Of a DNA stretch of 64,000 bases, positions 54,501 through 63,057 are shown piece after piece. Below the pieces are notes generated by a model, which saw only the letters and a list, made by a program, of their open reading frames with translations, did no database searches and was not told where the DNA came from. The DNA is from JANQEU01 sp965228045. Its GTDB lineage: Bacteria; Bacteroidota; Bacteroidia; Cytophagales; Cyclobacteriaceae. Position 1 is the stretch's first letter, and each line of letters begins with the position of its first letter. Location of the stretch: assembly GCA_965228045.1 (NCBI GenBank), contig OZ245789.1:558001-622000 (forward strand), written 5' to 3'. A program made the position numbers and the translations under genes.

Positions 54501-55576
54501 AAGTATTGGAGGAGACCGTTTTTTCTCCATTTATTGAGCAGGCTTATGTTACGCCTACTGGCCCTGTGGCAATCGATGTGGAGTTTTATGCCAATTTTGA
54601 TTCTACGCTTATCTTATTGAATAGTAGCGAGAAGTCAGTTTTGCTTAACAATGAAATTGGAACCATTACCACCCAGATATCAAATCCTTTGATAGATGAC
54701 GAAGTTTCATTTCAAATCATTTCTTACCTGGATGGGAAAGATTTTGAGTCGGACAACATCAGAAGCTTGATTTTTGAGCCGAACCCTATAGCTGATGGAT
54801 ATAAGAGTAACTTCACTTCAAATATTCAGAACAATTATATTGGAGGTGGGCTTCAGGTTGGAACCACTTCAGGTTTCGGAGATGGGGCACTTCAGACGGA
54901 CCACAACTATCCACAGGCCACTGAACTTACTTCCGTACTGAAAACACCAATTGAGGTGGCTGAAACCAATGCGACCATAAGATACAGAGATGTCGCCATT
55001 GTGGAGACTGGAGAGCCAGGTTCCTCTTTCGGCGATCAGGATTTTTATGATTACGTGGTGGTTGAAGGCACTGTGGATGGTAAAACCTGGCTACCACTGG
55101 CGGATGGGTATGATGCATCTTATGATTCTCTTTGGTTACAGGCTTACAATAATCAGGAACCCGGGACTGAAGATATGTTTGTAGATCACAAAATTGATAT
55201 TTTGGAGACATTTAATCCGGGAGACATCATCTTTGTGAGGTTTAGGCTTCATTCGGATCCGCTTACGGTTGGTTGGGGATGGCTGGTTGATGATATTTAC
55301 ATCCAAACTGAAATCTTATCCGCGCAGGATACGGAGGTATCACTCGAAGTTTTTCCTAATCCCATAGCCTCGTCCGCTAACATCAATATCTCAGTATTTT
55401 CAGAAAATAATGTACTTTCTTTGATTTCGATGGATGGCAAAGTAATCCTGACATATCCGATAAAGGATTCACAGGCTAATGTTACGTTGAATGCAGAAGG
55501 TCTAAATCCAGGGGTCTATATTTTGAGACTCATCCATGGAGATGGGATCCTTACCCGAAGGGTGTTGGTTGAATAA
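51545..55576 (+). CDS. T9SS cargo with sortilin/BNR-like propeller repeats
   Basis: A 1343-residue exported protein. An N-terminal signal or anchor (LILFLVGVVVFITRISIGQ) is followed by VPS10/sialidase-type BNR repeats carrying S-x-D-G-G-x-T-W, e.g. IWKTTDGGFTWTEKS, VFKSSDGGETWKQF, IYESLDGGASWSKL. These are split by a beta domain of about 180 residues near 400-610. A further beta domain near 1090-1250 and a type A sorting domain of about 75 residues (VFPNPIASSANINI, GVYILRLIHGDGILTRRVLVE) end it. Probably a surface glycan- or protein-binding protein; hydrolase residues were not identified. Confidence 0.88.
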   Translation: MKARVSSITLILFLVGVVVFITRISIGQEEIALIFHDEKRLKEEKERPPWDTPKSRFSEMPSAFGEWQKKIRTPEDRSAPEYAPDYLIKAFRNSTSDTRAFRTEAIQFTERGPGNIAGRTRGLIISKLDSSNNTWFAGSASGGIWKTTDGGFTWTEKSIALPNLSISSLVSPDSFPKLILAGTGEPFCGFPSVDGHGVFKSSDGGETWKQFIDPSVYPDLKNISRMIIHPLDSNIIIVAGENSFYESSFRSSIYRTTNGGVSWNRVYTSTSFRIQDLDYDPNNFGTQYASVNGIGVIKSLDSGATWTNSSLGLNVAGRIELDVSNVNSNRLWASAEGSLSGTGSDLYVSNNAGQSWQLLVEPGNTSNPDFLNGQGCYDNIIMAHPFDENVVYVGGVDLWKFTLDSFDGPSVDFVSVEEDRTTQFMTFINFGASFFNGQLETGSADSLVNVELRFGQGNQLAHRFTVGTQGSGVPDADYVFEDYVEVPFQAWDVDNNQQLMVSFRDQSEDGKWNLISENTEGDPSLHSREYVFIHLERYADSVSQNIAKNGGQTSSQLYFMWPVLSNATFDDSNLPESNLKISIETLSSGIRNTFKISESRNSTSESINVNTQVPEREFDGIHPDHHNLIPIVDTTDNTFRILNANDGGVYLSIKSSDPGTDDEAFEYRSFGYNTTQFYSADKAPGEDRYVGGMQDNGSQISFAGQTASDTTKYKFANGGDGFEALWNKRNPDLIITSSQNNGFQRSTNGGRFWSPASFNDDGPFYSKISNSKTKPDKLFALGELGVWISSDFGENWDLSPIESSRWQINNFSPYVEVSNADDDIVWAGSGLTQSNRLFVSLNGGDSFEEVSVYDGETLGTISGLSLDPVEPNTAYALFSFAGRPKIIKTQDLGETWVDITGFEGNTTSDRGFPDVAVFSLLVFNYDNKRLWAGTEIGIYESLDGGASWSKLDSNLPAVSIFDFKIVDDQIVVATFGRGIWTATIPEVLEETVFSPFIEQAYVTPTGPVAIDVEFYANFDSTLILLNSSEKSVLLNNEIGTITTQISNPLIDDEVSFQIISYLDGKDFESDNIRSLIFEPNPIADGYKSNFTSNIQNNYIGGGLQVGTTSGFGDGALQTDHNYPQATELTSVLKTPIEVAETNATIRYRDVAIVETGEPGSSFGDQDFYDYVVVEGTVDGKTWLPLADGYDASYDSLWLQAYNNQEPGTEDMFVDHKIDILETFNPGDIIFVRFRLHSDPLTVGWGWLVDDIYIQTEILSAQDTEVSLEVFPNPIASSANINISVFSENNVLSLISMDGKVILTYPIKDSQANVTLNAEGLNPGVYILRLIHGDGILTRRVLVE

Positions 55577-56183
55577 ATTCTTTGCATTGAAAGCATTCTT
55601 TAAGCGAAATACAGTGGAAGCCGGTTGCGATGAAGCAGGAAGAGGTTGCCTTGCAGGCCCGGTAGTAGCAGCAGCGGTGATTTTGCCTCAGACTTTCCGA
55701 CATAGAATCCTGAATGATTCCAAACAATTGAATGAAGAAGAGAGAAATTCACTTCGAAAGCTAATCATTAAAAAGTCTATTGCCTACGGAGTAGGAGTTG
55801 CATCACCAGGAGAGATTGATGATATCAATATTTTAAATGCATCCTACCTGGCCATGCATCGCGCTATAGACGGGCTTTCGATAAATCCTGAACTTCTGTT
55901 GATCGATGGGAATAGATACAAATCAGCCCACGAAATTCCGTATGAATGTATCATAAAAGGGGATGCAAAATATTATTCCATAGCGGCAGCTTCAGTTCTT
56001 GCCAAGACCTATAGGGATGAACTAATGAAGCAATTAGCATTGGAATTTCCGGATTATGGTTGGGAAACAAATGTTGGTTACCCCACACATAAACACAGAG
56101 ATGGCATAAGGCAAAGTGGGATCACACCTCACCATCGCAAGTCATTTCAACTACTCCCTGCCCAGCTTGAATTGTTTGATTAA
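55569..56183 (+). CDS. rnhB: ribonuclease HII
   Basis: About 204 residues. It removes RNA from RNA-DNA hybrids, including single ribonucleotides. Catalytic acids are visible: the DE of AGCDEAGRGCLAGPVVAAAV, the aspartate of LLIDGNRY, and the one in KGDAKYYSIAAASVLAKTYRD. There is no ATG near the start. TTG at 55569 (8-nt overlap with the previous gene, AAGGG upstream) or TTG at 55587 (start LKAFFKRNTVEAGCDEAGRG, closer to family length) are the options. It is an unusual housekeeping tail on a T9SS cargo operon. Confidence 0.93.
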   Translation: MNKFFALKAFFKRNTVEAGCDEAGRGCLAGPVVAAAVILPQTFRHRILNDSKQLNEEERNSLRKLIIKKSIAYGVGVASPGEIDDINILNASYLAMHRAIDGLSINPELLLIDGNRYKSAHEIPYECIIKGDAKYYSIAAASVLAKTYRDELMKQLALEFPDYGWETNVGYPTHKHRDGIRQSGITPHHRKSFQLLPAQLELFD

Positions 56184-56213
56184 AGTATCACACATAGTCT
56201 TAACTACAATCCT

Positions 56214-56221
56214 TATTTTTG
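56214..56221 (+). promoter_or_regulatory. -7 box of the DUF2911 gene
   Basis: TATTTTTG matches TAnnTTTG and lies 22 nt before the ATG at 56244, in the 60-bp gap after rnhB. No TTTG at the -33 spacing, so only half of the promoter is supported. Confidence 0.35.
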
Positions 56222-56243
56222 AGCCAAATCGAAACAGCTAAAA

Positions 56244-56792
56244 ATGAACAAATACGTCAAATGGACCCTGATCATTGTGATCTCACTTGGAGCACTGTTA
56301 ATGATAGTAGGACAGCTTGGTAGAATGTATACAAAATCGCACAGTCCTGAGGAGACAGTTCTTTATGAAAAAGGTGAATTAAAGATTTCTGTCACATACA
56401 GCAGACCTTACAAAAAAGACCGGGAAATTTTCGGTGGGTTAGTCCCTTTTGGGGAAGTATGGCGCACGGGTGCCAATGAAGCGACAGAGTTTAGCACAAA
56501 TCAGGATCTTTTGGTTGAAGGACAAAAGTTACCTGCCGGAGATTATACATTGTGGACGATACCTGGTAAGGTGACATGGAAAGTAATTTTCAATTCAAAA
56601 GAATACGACTGGGGTGTTAGAATTTCTGATGGCAAAGCTTCACGAGATCCTGAATTTGATAAGATTACAGTCGAAGTACCGGTTCAGTTTGTGCCAGAGC
56701 CAAACGAGCAGTTCAAAATATCCATAGATCCACAGGCCGGGCTTCAACTTACATGGGATCAGACGGCTGTTAACGTAGATCTTGGACTCTAG
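56244..56792 (+). CDS. DUF2911 domain protein, membrane-anchored
   Basis: A 182-residue protein with one N-terminal span (WTLIIVISLGALLMIVGQLG) and a periplasmic DUF2911 domain marked by VTYSRPYKKDREIFGGLVPF, GEVWRTGANEATEF and LPAGDYTLWTIPG. The biochemical role of this common Bacteroidota family is unknown. Its stop lies 1 bp from the end of the convergent AraC-permease gene. Confidence 0.88.
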   Translation: MNKYVKWTLIIVISLGALLMIVGQLGRMYTKSHSPEETVLYEKGELKISVTYSRPYKKDREIFGGLVPFGEVWRTGANEATEFSTNQDLLVEGQKLPAGDYTLWTIPGKVTWKVIFNSKEYDWGVRISDGKASRDPEFDKITVEVPVQFVPEPNEQFKISIDPQAGLQLTWDQTAVNVDLGL

Positions 56793-56793
56793 A

Positions 56794-59700
56794 TCATTCG
56801 TGGCGAAGTGCGGTCACCGGATTGATGGTGATCGTTTTAAGTGCTGCAAATGAAATGCTCACTATTGACACTACAATTAAGACAGCACTTGTGGCCAGGT
56901 AAGGTATGGAACTGAACGGAACCTGATAGGCAAAATCAGAAAGCCAGAACTGCATAAAATATCCGGAAATAGGTAATCCGATCAATAATGAGATCAGTAT
57001 GATCCTGAGAAAAGATCGATTTTCCAACCACAAAATACTTAGAGTGGTGGCGCCCATAACTTTTCGGATACCGATTTCTTTGACGCGTTGTGAGATCACG
57101 AGATAAGTCAGACCAATGAGTCCTACGACCGAAAGTATTAAGGCAATGATCGAGAAAAGATAAAAAACACTAAACGCCTGCCTCTCCGAATCATACTGAC
57201 TGTCGATACTCTGATCCAGAAAATGATGCTCCATGGTAAATACCTGATCAAAACGATCGTGTATTTCCTCCATGGCTGCTATCGTTTGAGTAACATTTTG
57301 TCCTTTTATTTTGACCAGGAGGTAATTCAGTTCATTTGGATTTATCTGTATGATAATAGGTTTGATAGATTGGTGTAGTGATTTAAAATGAAAGTCCTCC
57401 AGTATCCCGACAATTCGACCACGGATATTCCCATCTTCTGAATCCCATATGATCGGTTCCTCAAAAGGATTTTGGGTATTCAATTGTTTGATAGTGGCTT
57501 CATTCACCAGGAAGTTTGTTCCGGAAGAATCACCTTGAAATTCAGGATCAAACCATCTTCCCTCCTTCAAATTAAGACCCAGAGTTCTCAGTGCATTGAA
57601 ATCCGTAGCCAACTCCGCACAATCCACATAGTTTTGCGGATCGCTGGCAAGAAATACCGAATTTTGGTTAAACTGACTTCCAGGAAGATTTGAGAGGGCT
57701 CCTGAAGTAGTAACATCCGGTAAACGGTTAATTTCATTCTGAAATGCTTCAAACTGAGCACCCTCCTGATCGTGCAAATCGATGACAATCACCTGCTCAT
57801 CATCAAAACCAAGGGCTTTGTTCTCCATGAAACTGATTTGTTGAAGCACGACTACCGTTCCACAGATCATGATGGCGGCAAGGACAAATTGAAGGAAAAT
57901 AAGTCCTTGTCGGATGAGATAGCTTCTTGAACCCCTTGAAATTTTTCCTTTTATAATTTCACCCGCCTTGATATTCGAAAGGGAGAGTGATGGTACAAAT
58001 CCCGTTACCAAACCTATGATCAATGCTGTGGCAATTGCCGGAATAAGTACCTGCATGCTAAAGAGGCTTGAGGTGTCAAACTGTCTTCCAGTCAACTGTC
58101 CAAACGGTTCAAAGACGAGATAAGCAATTAGAAGAGAACCCAAAAGGCAAATGAAACTTGTAGTGATTGATTCTAGCATTAACTGTGTTGAAATGCCTGA
58201 TTGATTGGCACCAAGTGTCTTTCGGATCCCAAACTCGCGGGTCCTCTCTATCACCCGGGCCGTGGACAAATTGACGAAATTGATCGATGCTATTAAAACC
58301 AATAAGACGATAGCAGCAAACAGGATATACACATAAGTCATGGAACTGTTGGCTTCCAGTTCCCACCTTATGTTCGACTTGAGATGAATGTCAGTGATAG
58401 GTTGAAAGGCCATAAAATCCGATCGATCCCGGATACGGGCAATATCTGTCTCGGATAAATCCATGTACTTAGGTAACCAGTCAGCCATTGCATCTTCCAA
58501 TTCCCGGGGGTCCGCCCCGTCCGAAAACCTGAAGTAATTGAAATGACCTGCATCGGACCATTTGAACCATCCACTTTCCGGGTCATTAGATTTCAGCGTG
58601 ACATAAGAAAGCAGGAGGGAAGGATGAAAATGAGAATTAGCCGGAGGGTCTTCCATTACTCCTGCTACCGTAGCAGCGAAATCCCATGCGGGAAACTCCA
58701 GGAATTTTCCGAGAGGATTTTCATCTCCGAAATATTTTTTTGCCAGCGATTCCGAGATGACCACGCCACCAACCACTTTTAGTGCCTCATCCGGATTTCC
58801 AACCAATAGATCAAAGTCAAAAACGTTAAAGAAGGTACTATCAGCGAAGAAACAGTCCGCTTCCTGGAACATATCGTTGGACTCAGGATTTTTGATATAG
58901 ATGCTTTGCAAAGTCAATCCCGGACCATAAATGGGACTTATGCTCACACCAGCAGTTACCTGCGGAAAGTCCTCTACGAGTTGCCGTGATAATGGATGAG
59001 GCGTTCTGGTTTGAGAATTGCCTGAAATCAGAGCCGCCCTATAAATATTTTCAGAATCACGGTGAAATTTATCATAGGAGAGTTCATGTTGGAGGTAGAT
59101 CAAAACCAATATTGCACTTGTCAGGCCGACGGTTAGTCCGGTATAATTGATAAAGCTGAACAGCTTATTCCTGAGAATGTTTCTTCCGTATACTTTAATG
59201 AAATTCGAGTACATCATAATAGAATTTTTGACTTGCTCGAAAGTACTCGAGTGAGGACCGGAATGTGTAATCTCCCGATGATCTAGTCGTTCGAGTTTAT
59301 CTTTTCGAACAACAAACTCCCTGTATTCTGCCGGCGTTTTCCCGGTGATTTTTTTGAAAAAAGAATTGAAAGATGATTTTGATAGATAGCCGACTTCCTC
59401 TGCCAAATGCTCGATTTTAATGTTGTTGATGGCCGGATCCCGGAGTAGTAGTTTAGCTTTTTTGATCCTTTGCAGCGCGGTAAGCTCGTGGAAGGACATG
59501 CCTTTGAAGGAATTGATGACCTGGGACAATTGGTGGGTAGAGGTACCGATCACTTTTGCGAGCCCCTTAATGGAAGCATCGGATCTAAGAAAGAATTCCC
59601 TTTTTCTGATTTCGTCATCCAGGGTCATCAGGATGCGGTACTTTTCCTTCAAATCGATTCCTGACTTTACATATTTTGGGACATGAATGGCAGGTTCGAA

Positions 59701-60258
59701 GGCTGAAGGTCGCCCGGCAAAATACATTAACCCCTGAAGGCATAGGATGATCCATGCAACTTCAGGGATCAAGGGATTTTGGAGAATCCCGGAAAAGTGA
59801 CCGGTAATAATGAGAGCATAAATAGTATTGGTAATTACAAACCACACAATCCATTGGATCTTGTTTCCCGGGTTTAAGAACACTGAGATACCTTTTGTTT
59901 TAAAGATCCTGTTCAGTCGTAAAAAAATTATGATTGCGGAAAGACCAAAAAATGCAAATGCGATCAATGCTATTGCATTAAGAGTGAAAGCTAAAATTCC
60001 TGTAAGGATTGAAAGACCTACAGAAAAAATGATATCCGCTCGCGATATCTTGATTAAAAACCAGTAGTTGATCAAGTACCCCAGGGATAGCGGGACGGCA
60101 AATACAAACAGGATGTTGAACTCCGGCCAGAAAACCAGACTAAGACCTGACAGTGTAATTAGTAGACCGTAACTTCCAAAAATAATACGGGCTTTCTTCT
60201 CTTGCCTTACGGCGCTTATCAGGATAAATATCGATATGCCTAGTCCGAAGAAATTCAA
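56794..60258 (-). CDS. 7TM-AraC regulator fused to an FtsX-type ABC permease
   Basis: One uninterrupted 1154-residue frame. Residues 1-185 hold about seven membrane spans; 203-315 are an AraC-type double helix-turn-helix (IKGLAKVIGTSTHQLSQVIN, then HLAEEVGYLSKSSFNSFFKK and ITGKTPAEYRE). A linker of about 30 residues leads to a full MacB/FtsX permease from about 349 to the end: INYTGLTVGLTSAILVLIYL, HELSYDKFHRDSENIYR, RTREFGIRKTLGANQS, QRVKEIGIRKVMGATT, ending NPVTALRHE. Seven spans would put the DNA-binding part and the permease N-terminus both in the cytoplasm, so the fusion is topologically sound. The start is TTG; a stop lies 7 codons upstream. ATGs at 59217 and 59214 could start a separate permease. 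No ATPase is nearby. Confidence 0.88.
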   Translation of the reverse strand: MNFFGLGISIFILISAVRQEKKARIIFGSYGLLITLSGLSLVFWPEFNILFVFAVPLSLGYLINYWFLIKISRADIIFSVGLSILTGILAFTLNAIALIAFAFFGLSAIIIFLRLNRIFKTKGISVFLNPGNKIQWIVWFVITNTIYALIITGHFSGILQNPLIPEVAWIILCLQGLMYFAGRPSAFEPAIHVPKYVKSGIDLKEKYRILMTLDDEIRKREFFLRSDASIKGLAKVIGTSTHQLSQVINSFKGMSFHELTALQRIKKAKLLLRDPAINNIKIEHLAEEVGYLSKSSFNSFFKKITGKTPAEYREFVVRKDKLERLDHREITHSGPHSSTFEQVKNSIMMYSNFIKVYGRNILRNKLFSFINYTGLTVGLTSAILVLIYLQHELSYDKFHRDSENIYRAALISGNSQTRTPHPLSRQLVEDFPQVTAGVSISPIYGPGLTLQSIYIKNPESNDMFQEADCFFADSTFFNVFDFDLLVGNPDEALKVVGGVVISESLAKKYFGDENPLGKFLEFPAWDFAATVAGVMEDPPANSHFHPSLLLSYVTLKSNDPESGWFKWSDAGHFNYFRFSDGADPRELEDAMADWLPKYMDLSETDIARIRDRSDFMAFQPITDIHLKSNIRWELEANSSMTYVYILFAAIVLLVLIASINFVNLSTARVIERTREFGIRKTLGANQSGISTQLMLESITTSFICLLGSLLIAYLVFEPFGQLTGRQFDTSSLFSMQVLIPAIATALIIGLVTGFVPSLSLSNIKAGEIIKGKISRGSRSYLIRQGLIFLQFVLAAIMICGTVVVLQQISFMENKALGFDDEQVIVIDLHDQEGAQFEAFQNEINRLPDVTTSGALSNLPGSQFNQNSVFLASDPQNYVDCAELATDFNALRTLGLNLKEGRWFDPEFQGDSSGTNFLVNEATIKQLNTQNPFEEPIIWDSEDGNIRGRIVGILEDFHFKSLHQSIKPIIIQINPNELNYLLVKIKGQNVTQTIAAMEEIHDRFDQVFTMEHHFLDQSIDSQYDSERQAFSVFYLFSIIALILSVVGLIGLTYLVISQRVKEIGIRKVMGATTLSILWLENRSFLRIILISLLIGLPISGYFMQFWLSDFAYQVPFSSIPYLATSAVLIVVSIVSISFAALKTITINPVTALRHE

Positions 60259-60309
60259 AATTGAAAACTCAAATCTTTAAATTTAAGTAAACAAATCTCC
60301 TAAAAATAG

Positions 60310-60951
60310 TTGAGCATCGTTGATCATTTTTCATCCAGCCATGATCGTAGGGATCAGGAAATGAACAGGGCACTTGCCAGGAGAATTGCGGATGAGGACA
60401 ATAAAATTTATGTCGAGGAGATTTGCCAGGTTTTGGCATCCGGACCAACTAAAAAGATAGAGGATGATGCCATCTTGACATTGGCTGCACTCAGTGAATT
60501 AAAACCTGAAATGCTATATGCAAAATTTGATTTCCTGTTACCCTATCTGAAATCAAGTAATAATCGGGCAGTATTTGGCACCATGATCGTCATGGCTCAT
60601 ATTTCTCCATTTATACCTTCGAAAATGTTTTCCAATTTATCAGAAATTCTGGATGCAATGGATGAAGGTACTGTGGTGACACGCGATCATGGATTTAAGA
60701 TAATGGTAAAGCTCTATGAGATTGATCAATACAGAGAAGACCTTCTACCTCTTATATGCGAGCAGGTATTGAACGCTCCTGACAACCAGGCAGGACAGTA
60801 TGCCGAGCGCATCGCAGATACCGTCAGAAGTTCGGATGTTAAAGTCCTCCTGCCAGTGCTTCAGCAACGACTGGCGCATCTTGAGAATTCCAGTCACATT
60901 GGAAGGATGCAAAAGATTTGCCGCAAATTATTGCTTAGCCAACCAATGTAG
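60310..60951 (+). CDS. HEAT-like alpha-solenoid protein
   Basis: A 213-residue all-helical, soluble protein with repeats resembling HEAT units: DAILTLAALSELKPEMLYAK, NRAVFGTMIVMAHISPFIPS, GFKIMVKLYEIDQYREDLLP, VKVLLPVLQQRLAHLENSSH. The start is TTG at 60310; the next in-frame ATG, 60361, would drop 17 residues. Divergent from the AraC-permease gene, with only 51 bp between two TTG starts. Such proteins usually act as binding scaffolds; the partner is unknown. Confidence 0.65.
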   Translation: MSIVDHFSSSHDRRDQEMNRALARRIADEDNKIYVEEICQVLASGPTKKIEDDAILTLAALSELKPEMLYAKFDFLLPYLKSSNNRAVFGTMIVMAHISPFIPSKMFSNLSEILDAMDEGTVVTRDHGFKIMVKLYEIDQYREDLLPLICEQVLNAPDNQAGQYAERIADTVRSSDVKVLLPVLQQRLAHLENSSHIGRMQKICRKLLLSQPM

Positions 60952-61112
60952 ATACATGGTTATAGTGCTCTAAAACGTAGATTTTCTTATAATCCTTATT
61001 CATCAGTAATTATTCCCATTCGGTGGGATTCGCTTTCTAAATTCATTCTTTTAGAGAAAATTTGAATTATTGTAAGATCATATATAATAAACCACAGTTA
61101 AAAAAGAGAAGG

Positions 61113-61289
61113 ATGAAAGAGGACAACCAGCAAACGTCGGAATTTAACTTGTTTCAGGAATGCAGCAAGAACATTCTCAAAAACGTAGACAACTATTTGA
61201 CTACAAGGTCTGAGGACCACAGGAAAACCAGCAAATTGTTATCAATTCGATGGTACCTGGCCAATGAACTTGGCGCCAAGACCAACTAA
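61113..61289 (+). CDS. 58-residue unknown protein
   Basis: A small ORF starting MKEDNQQTSEFNLFQECSKN and ending SIRWYLANELGAKTN; mostly helical, charged, one cysteine, no signal peptide. AGAAGG lies just before the ATG and a strong terminator just after the stop, which supports a real gene. An upstream in-frame start (61062) gives an untypical basic tail and is not preferred. No family recognised. Confidence 0.55.
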   Translation: MKEDNQQTSEFNLFQECSKNILKNVDNYLTTRSEDHRKTSKLLSIRWYLANELGAKTN

Positions 61290-61309
61290 AAAATCTTGAT
61301 ATTTTGACG

Positions 61310-61340
61310 AGCCGGTTCCTTTTGGATGCCGGCTTTTTTT
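61310..61340 (+). terminator. terminator behind the 58-residue gene
   Basis: Stem AGCCGG (61310-61315) / CCGGCT (61329-61334) with a 13-nt loop, followed by seven T on the plus strand. Confidence 0.8.
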
Positions 61341-61401
61341 GTTTTAAGGCTTTTCACATCGGTGGATTTATTCACTACATTAGAGAGAAACATTTCTCGC
61401 C

Positions 61402-63057
61402 ATGAAAATAGAACGCCTACTTGCATTGCTGCTTCTTGTCCTTTGGTCCTGCCAACAACAGGCTAGTGATCCCGCCGATATGATATTTTACAATGGGGTC
61501 ATTTGGACGGCAGATGACCAGAATCCTCAAGCCACGACTTTGGCTATTAGAGGAGATAGTATCCTGGCCGTCGGGGGAGAGGAGATCCTGAAGGCTTTCA
61601 AGGGGCAGGAAACAGACCTGGTGGATTTGGAGGATAATTTCATCACACCTGGTTTTATAGACACTCATGTTCATTTTCTTAGTGGTGGCTACGGCCTTTC
61701 TTCTGTCAAGCTGCGGGACGCCGCCACTCCCGAGGAATTTGCCAACCGGATCGCAGCTCATGCTGAAATCGTCCCGAAAGGGACATGGATTCGGGAAGGT
61801 GATTGGGATCATCAACTTTGGGGGGGTGAGCTACCACGAGCAGAATGGATTGATCCATACACTCGACAACATCCTGTTTTTGTAACCAGGTTGGACGGGC
61901 ATATAAGCCTGGCAAATTCCCTGGCTATGGAGCTGGCTGGAATTGATAAAAACACTCCTGACGTGGACGGTGGGGAGATTGTCAGAGATAGTGAGGGTAA
62001 CCCTACGGGAATTTTCAGAGACAATGCCCAATGGCTGGTTACAGAGGCTATTCCTGATCCCACACCAGAGCAAAATGATAAAGCCATTCTCGATGGAATG
62101 AAATATATGGCTTCAAATGGTGTGACCACCGTCCATAACATGGATTTGGCCGGACCTGAAATCATTGAAAAATATAAGAGAATCCGTGACCAGCAAATAA
62201 CACGTTTTTATATGGCCGTTGGATTGTCCAATTGGCGAGATCTGGATGAATTGGTTCAGAAAAATGGGAACGGGGACGAATGGTTAAGAATAGGTGTGCT
62301 GAAAGGTATGGTAGACGGAGCTCTAGGTTCCCATACCGCTGCATTTTTCGAACCTTTCACCGATGCTCCGGCTGACAGAGGTTTTTTTGTGATAGAGGAG
62401 GACAGTCTGTTCAAATGGGTAGTAGAGGCCGACGCGGCCGGCTTGCATCTAGCCATCCATGCAATTGGAGACAGGGCTATTGGAACATTGCTAGATGCCT
62501 TTGAAGTGGCCATTGAGCAGAATGGACAAAGGGATAGAAGGTTTCGTGTGGAGCACGCCCAGCATCCCACGGCAGAGGACATTGGTCGATTTGGCGAGAT
62601 GGATATTATAGCCAGTATGCAACCATATCATGCCATTGACGATGGGAGATGGGCTGAAGAGGTGATAGGTCCTGAGCGAATCAAAACTACCTATGCTTTC
62701 AGATCTTTCCTTGACGCAAATGTAAAGCTGGCATTTGGCAGCGACTGGGCGGTGGCACCGGCCACTCCACTCGAGGGAATTTATGCAGCGGTGACCCGAA
62801 GAACGATCGATGGTGCCAATCCTGACGGATGGGTTCCAGGCCAAAAAATTACGGTAGAGGAGGCCCTGAAAGCCTATACGATTACAGGTGCTTATAGCTC
62901 TTTTGAGGAAAATATTAAAGGAAGTCTCAAAGCGGGGAAACTTGCGGACTTTGTGATAATGGATAAAAATTTACTTCAAATTGATCCTGTGGAAATTCAA
63001 AATGTAAAAATTCTGGAGACCTATGTAGGAGGTCGAAAGGTTTATCAATCCGAGTAA
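61402..63057 (+). CDS. amidohydrolase-3 family lipoprotein (YtcJ-like)
   Basis: A 551-residue predicted lipoprotein (lipobox LLVLWSC). TIM-barrel amidohydrolase features: FITPGFIDTHVHFLSGGYGL (metal-binding HxH), GSHTAAFFEPF, LAIHAIGDRAIG, RVEHAQHP and FGSDWAVAPATPLEGI (metal aspartate), followed by the C-terminal sheet with LKAGKLADFVIMDKNLL. It likely hydrolyses an amide or cyclic amide in the periplasm; the substrate is unknown. Its stop abuts the convergent DUF2306 gene. Confidence 0.92.
   Translation: MKIERLLALLLLVLWSCQQQASDPADMIFYNGVIWTADDQNPQATTLAIRGDSILAVGGEEILKAFKGQETDLVDLEDNFITPGFIDTHVHFLSGGYGLSSVKLRDAATPEEFANRIAAHAEIVPKGTWIREGDWDHQLWGGELPRAEWIDPYTRQHPVFVTRLDGHISLANSLAMELAGIDKNTPDVDGGEIVRDSEGNPTGIFRDNAQWLVTEAIPDPTPEQNDKAILDGMKYMASNGVTTVHNMDLAGPEIIEKYKRIRDQQITRFYMAVGLSNWRDLDELVQKNGNGDEWLRIGVLKGMVDGALGSHTAAFFEPFTDAPADRGFFVIEEDSLFKWVVEADAAGLHLAIHAIGDRAIGTLLDAFEVAIEQNGQRDRRFRVEHAQHPTAEDIGRFGEMDIIASMQPYHAIDDGRWAEEVIGPERIKTTYAFRSFLDANVKLAFGSDWAVAPATPLEGIYAAVTRRTIDGANPDGWVPGQKITVEEALKAYTITGAYSSFEENIKGSLKAGKLADFVIMDKNLLQIDPVEIQNVKILETYVGGRKVYQSE

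Noticed and set aside
51545..55576. Sialidase activity for the BNR-repeat protein
   Set aside because: BNR/sortilin repeats alone do not show a catalytic site; the arginine triad and nucleophile of sialidases were not identified.
13314..55576. A T9SS gene cluster in the window
   Set aside because: Only likely cargo proteins and a PorE-like protein are seen; porKLMN, sov/sprA, porV and porU are not present.
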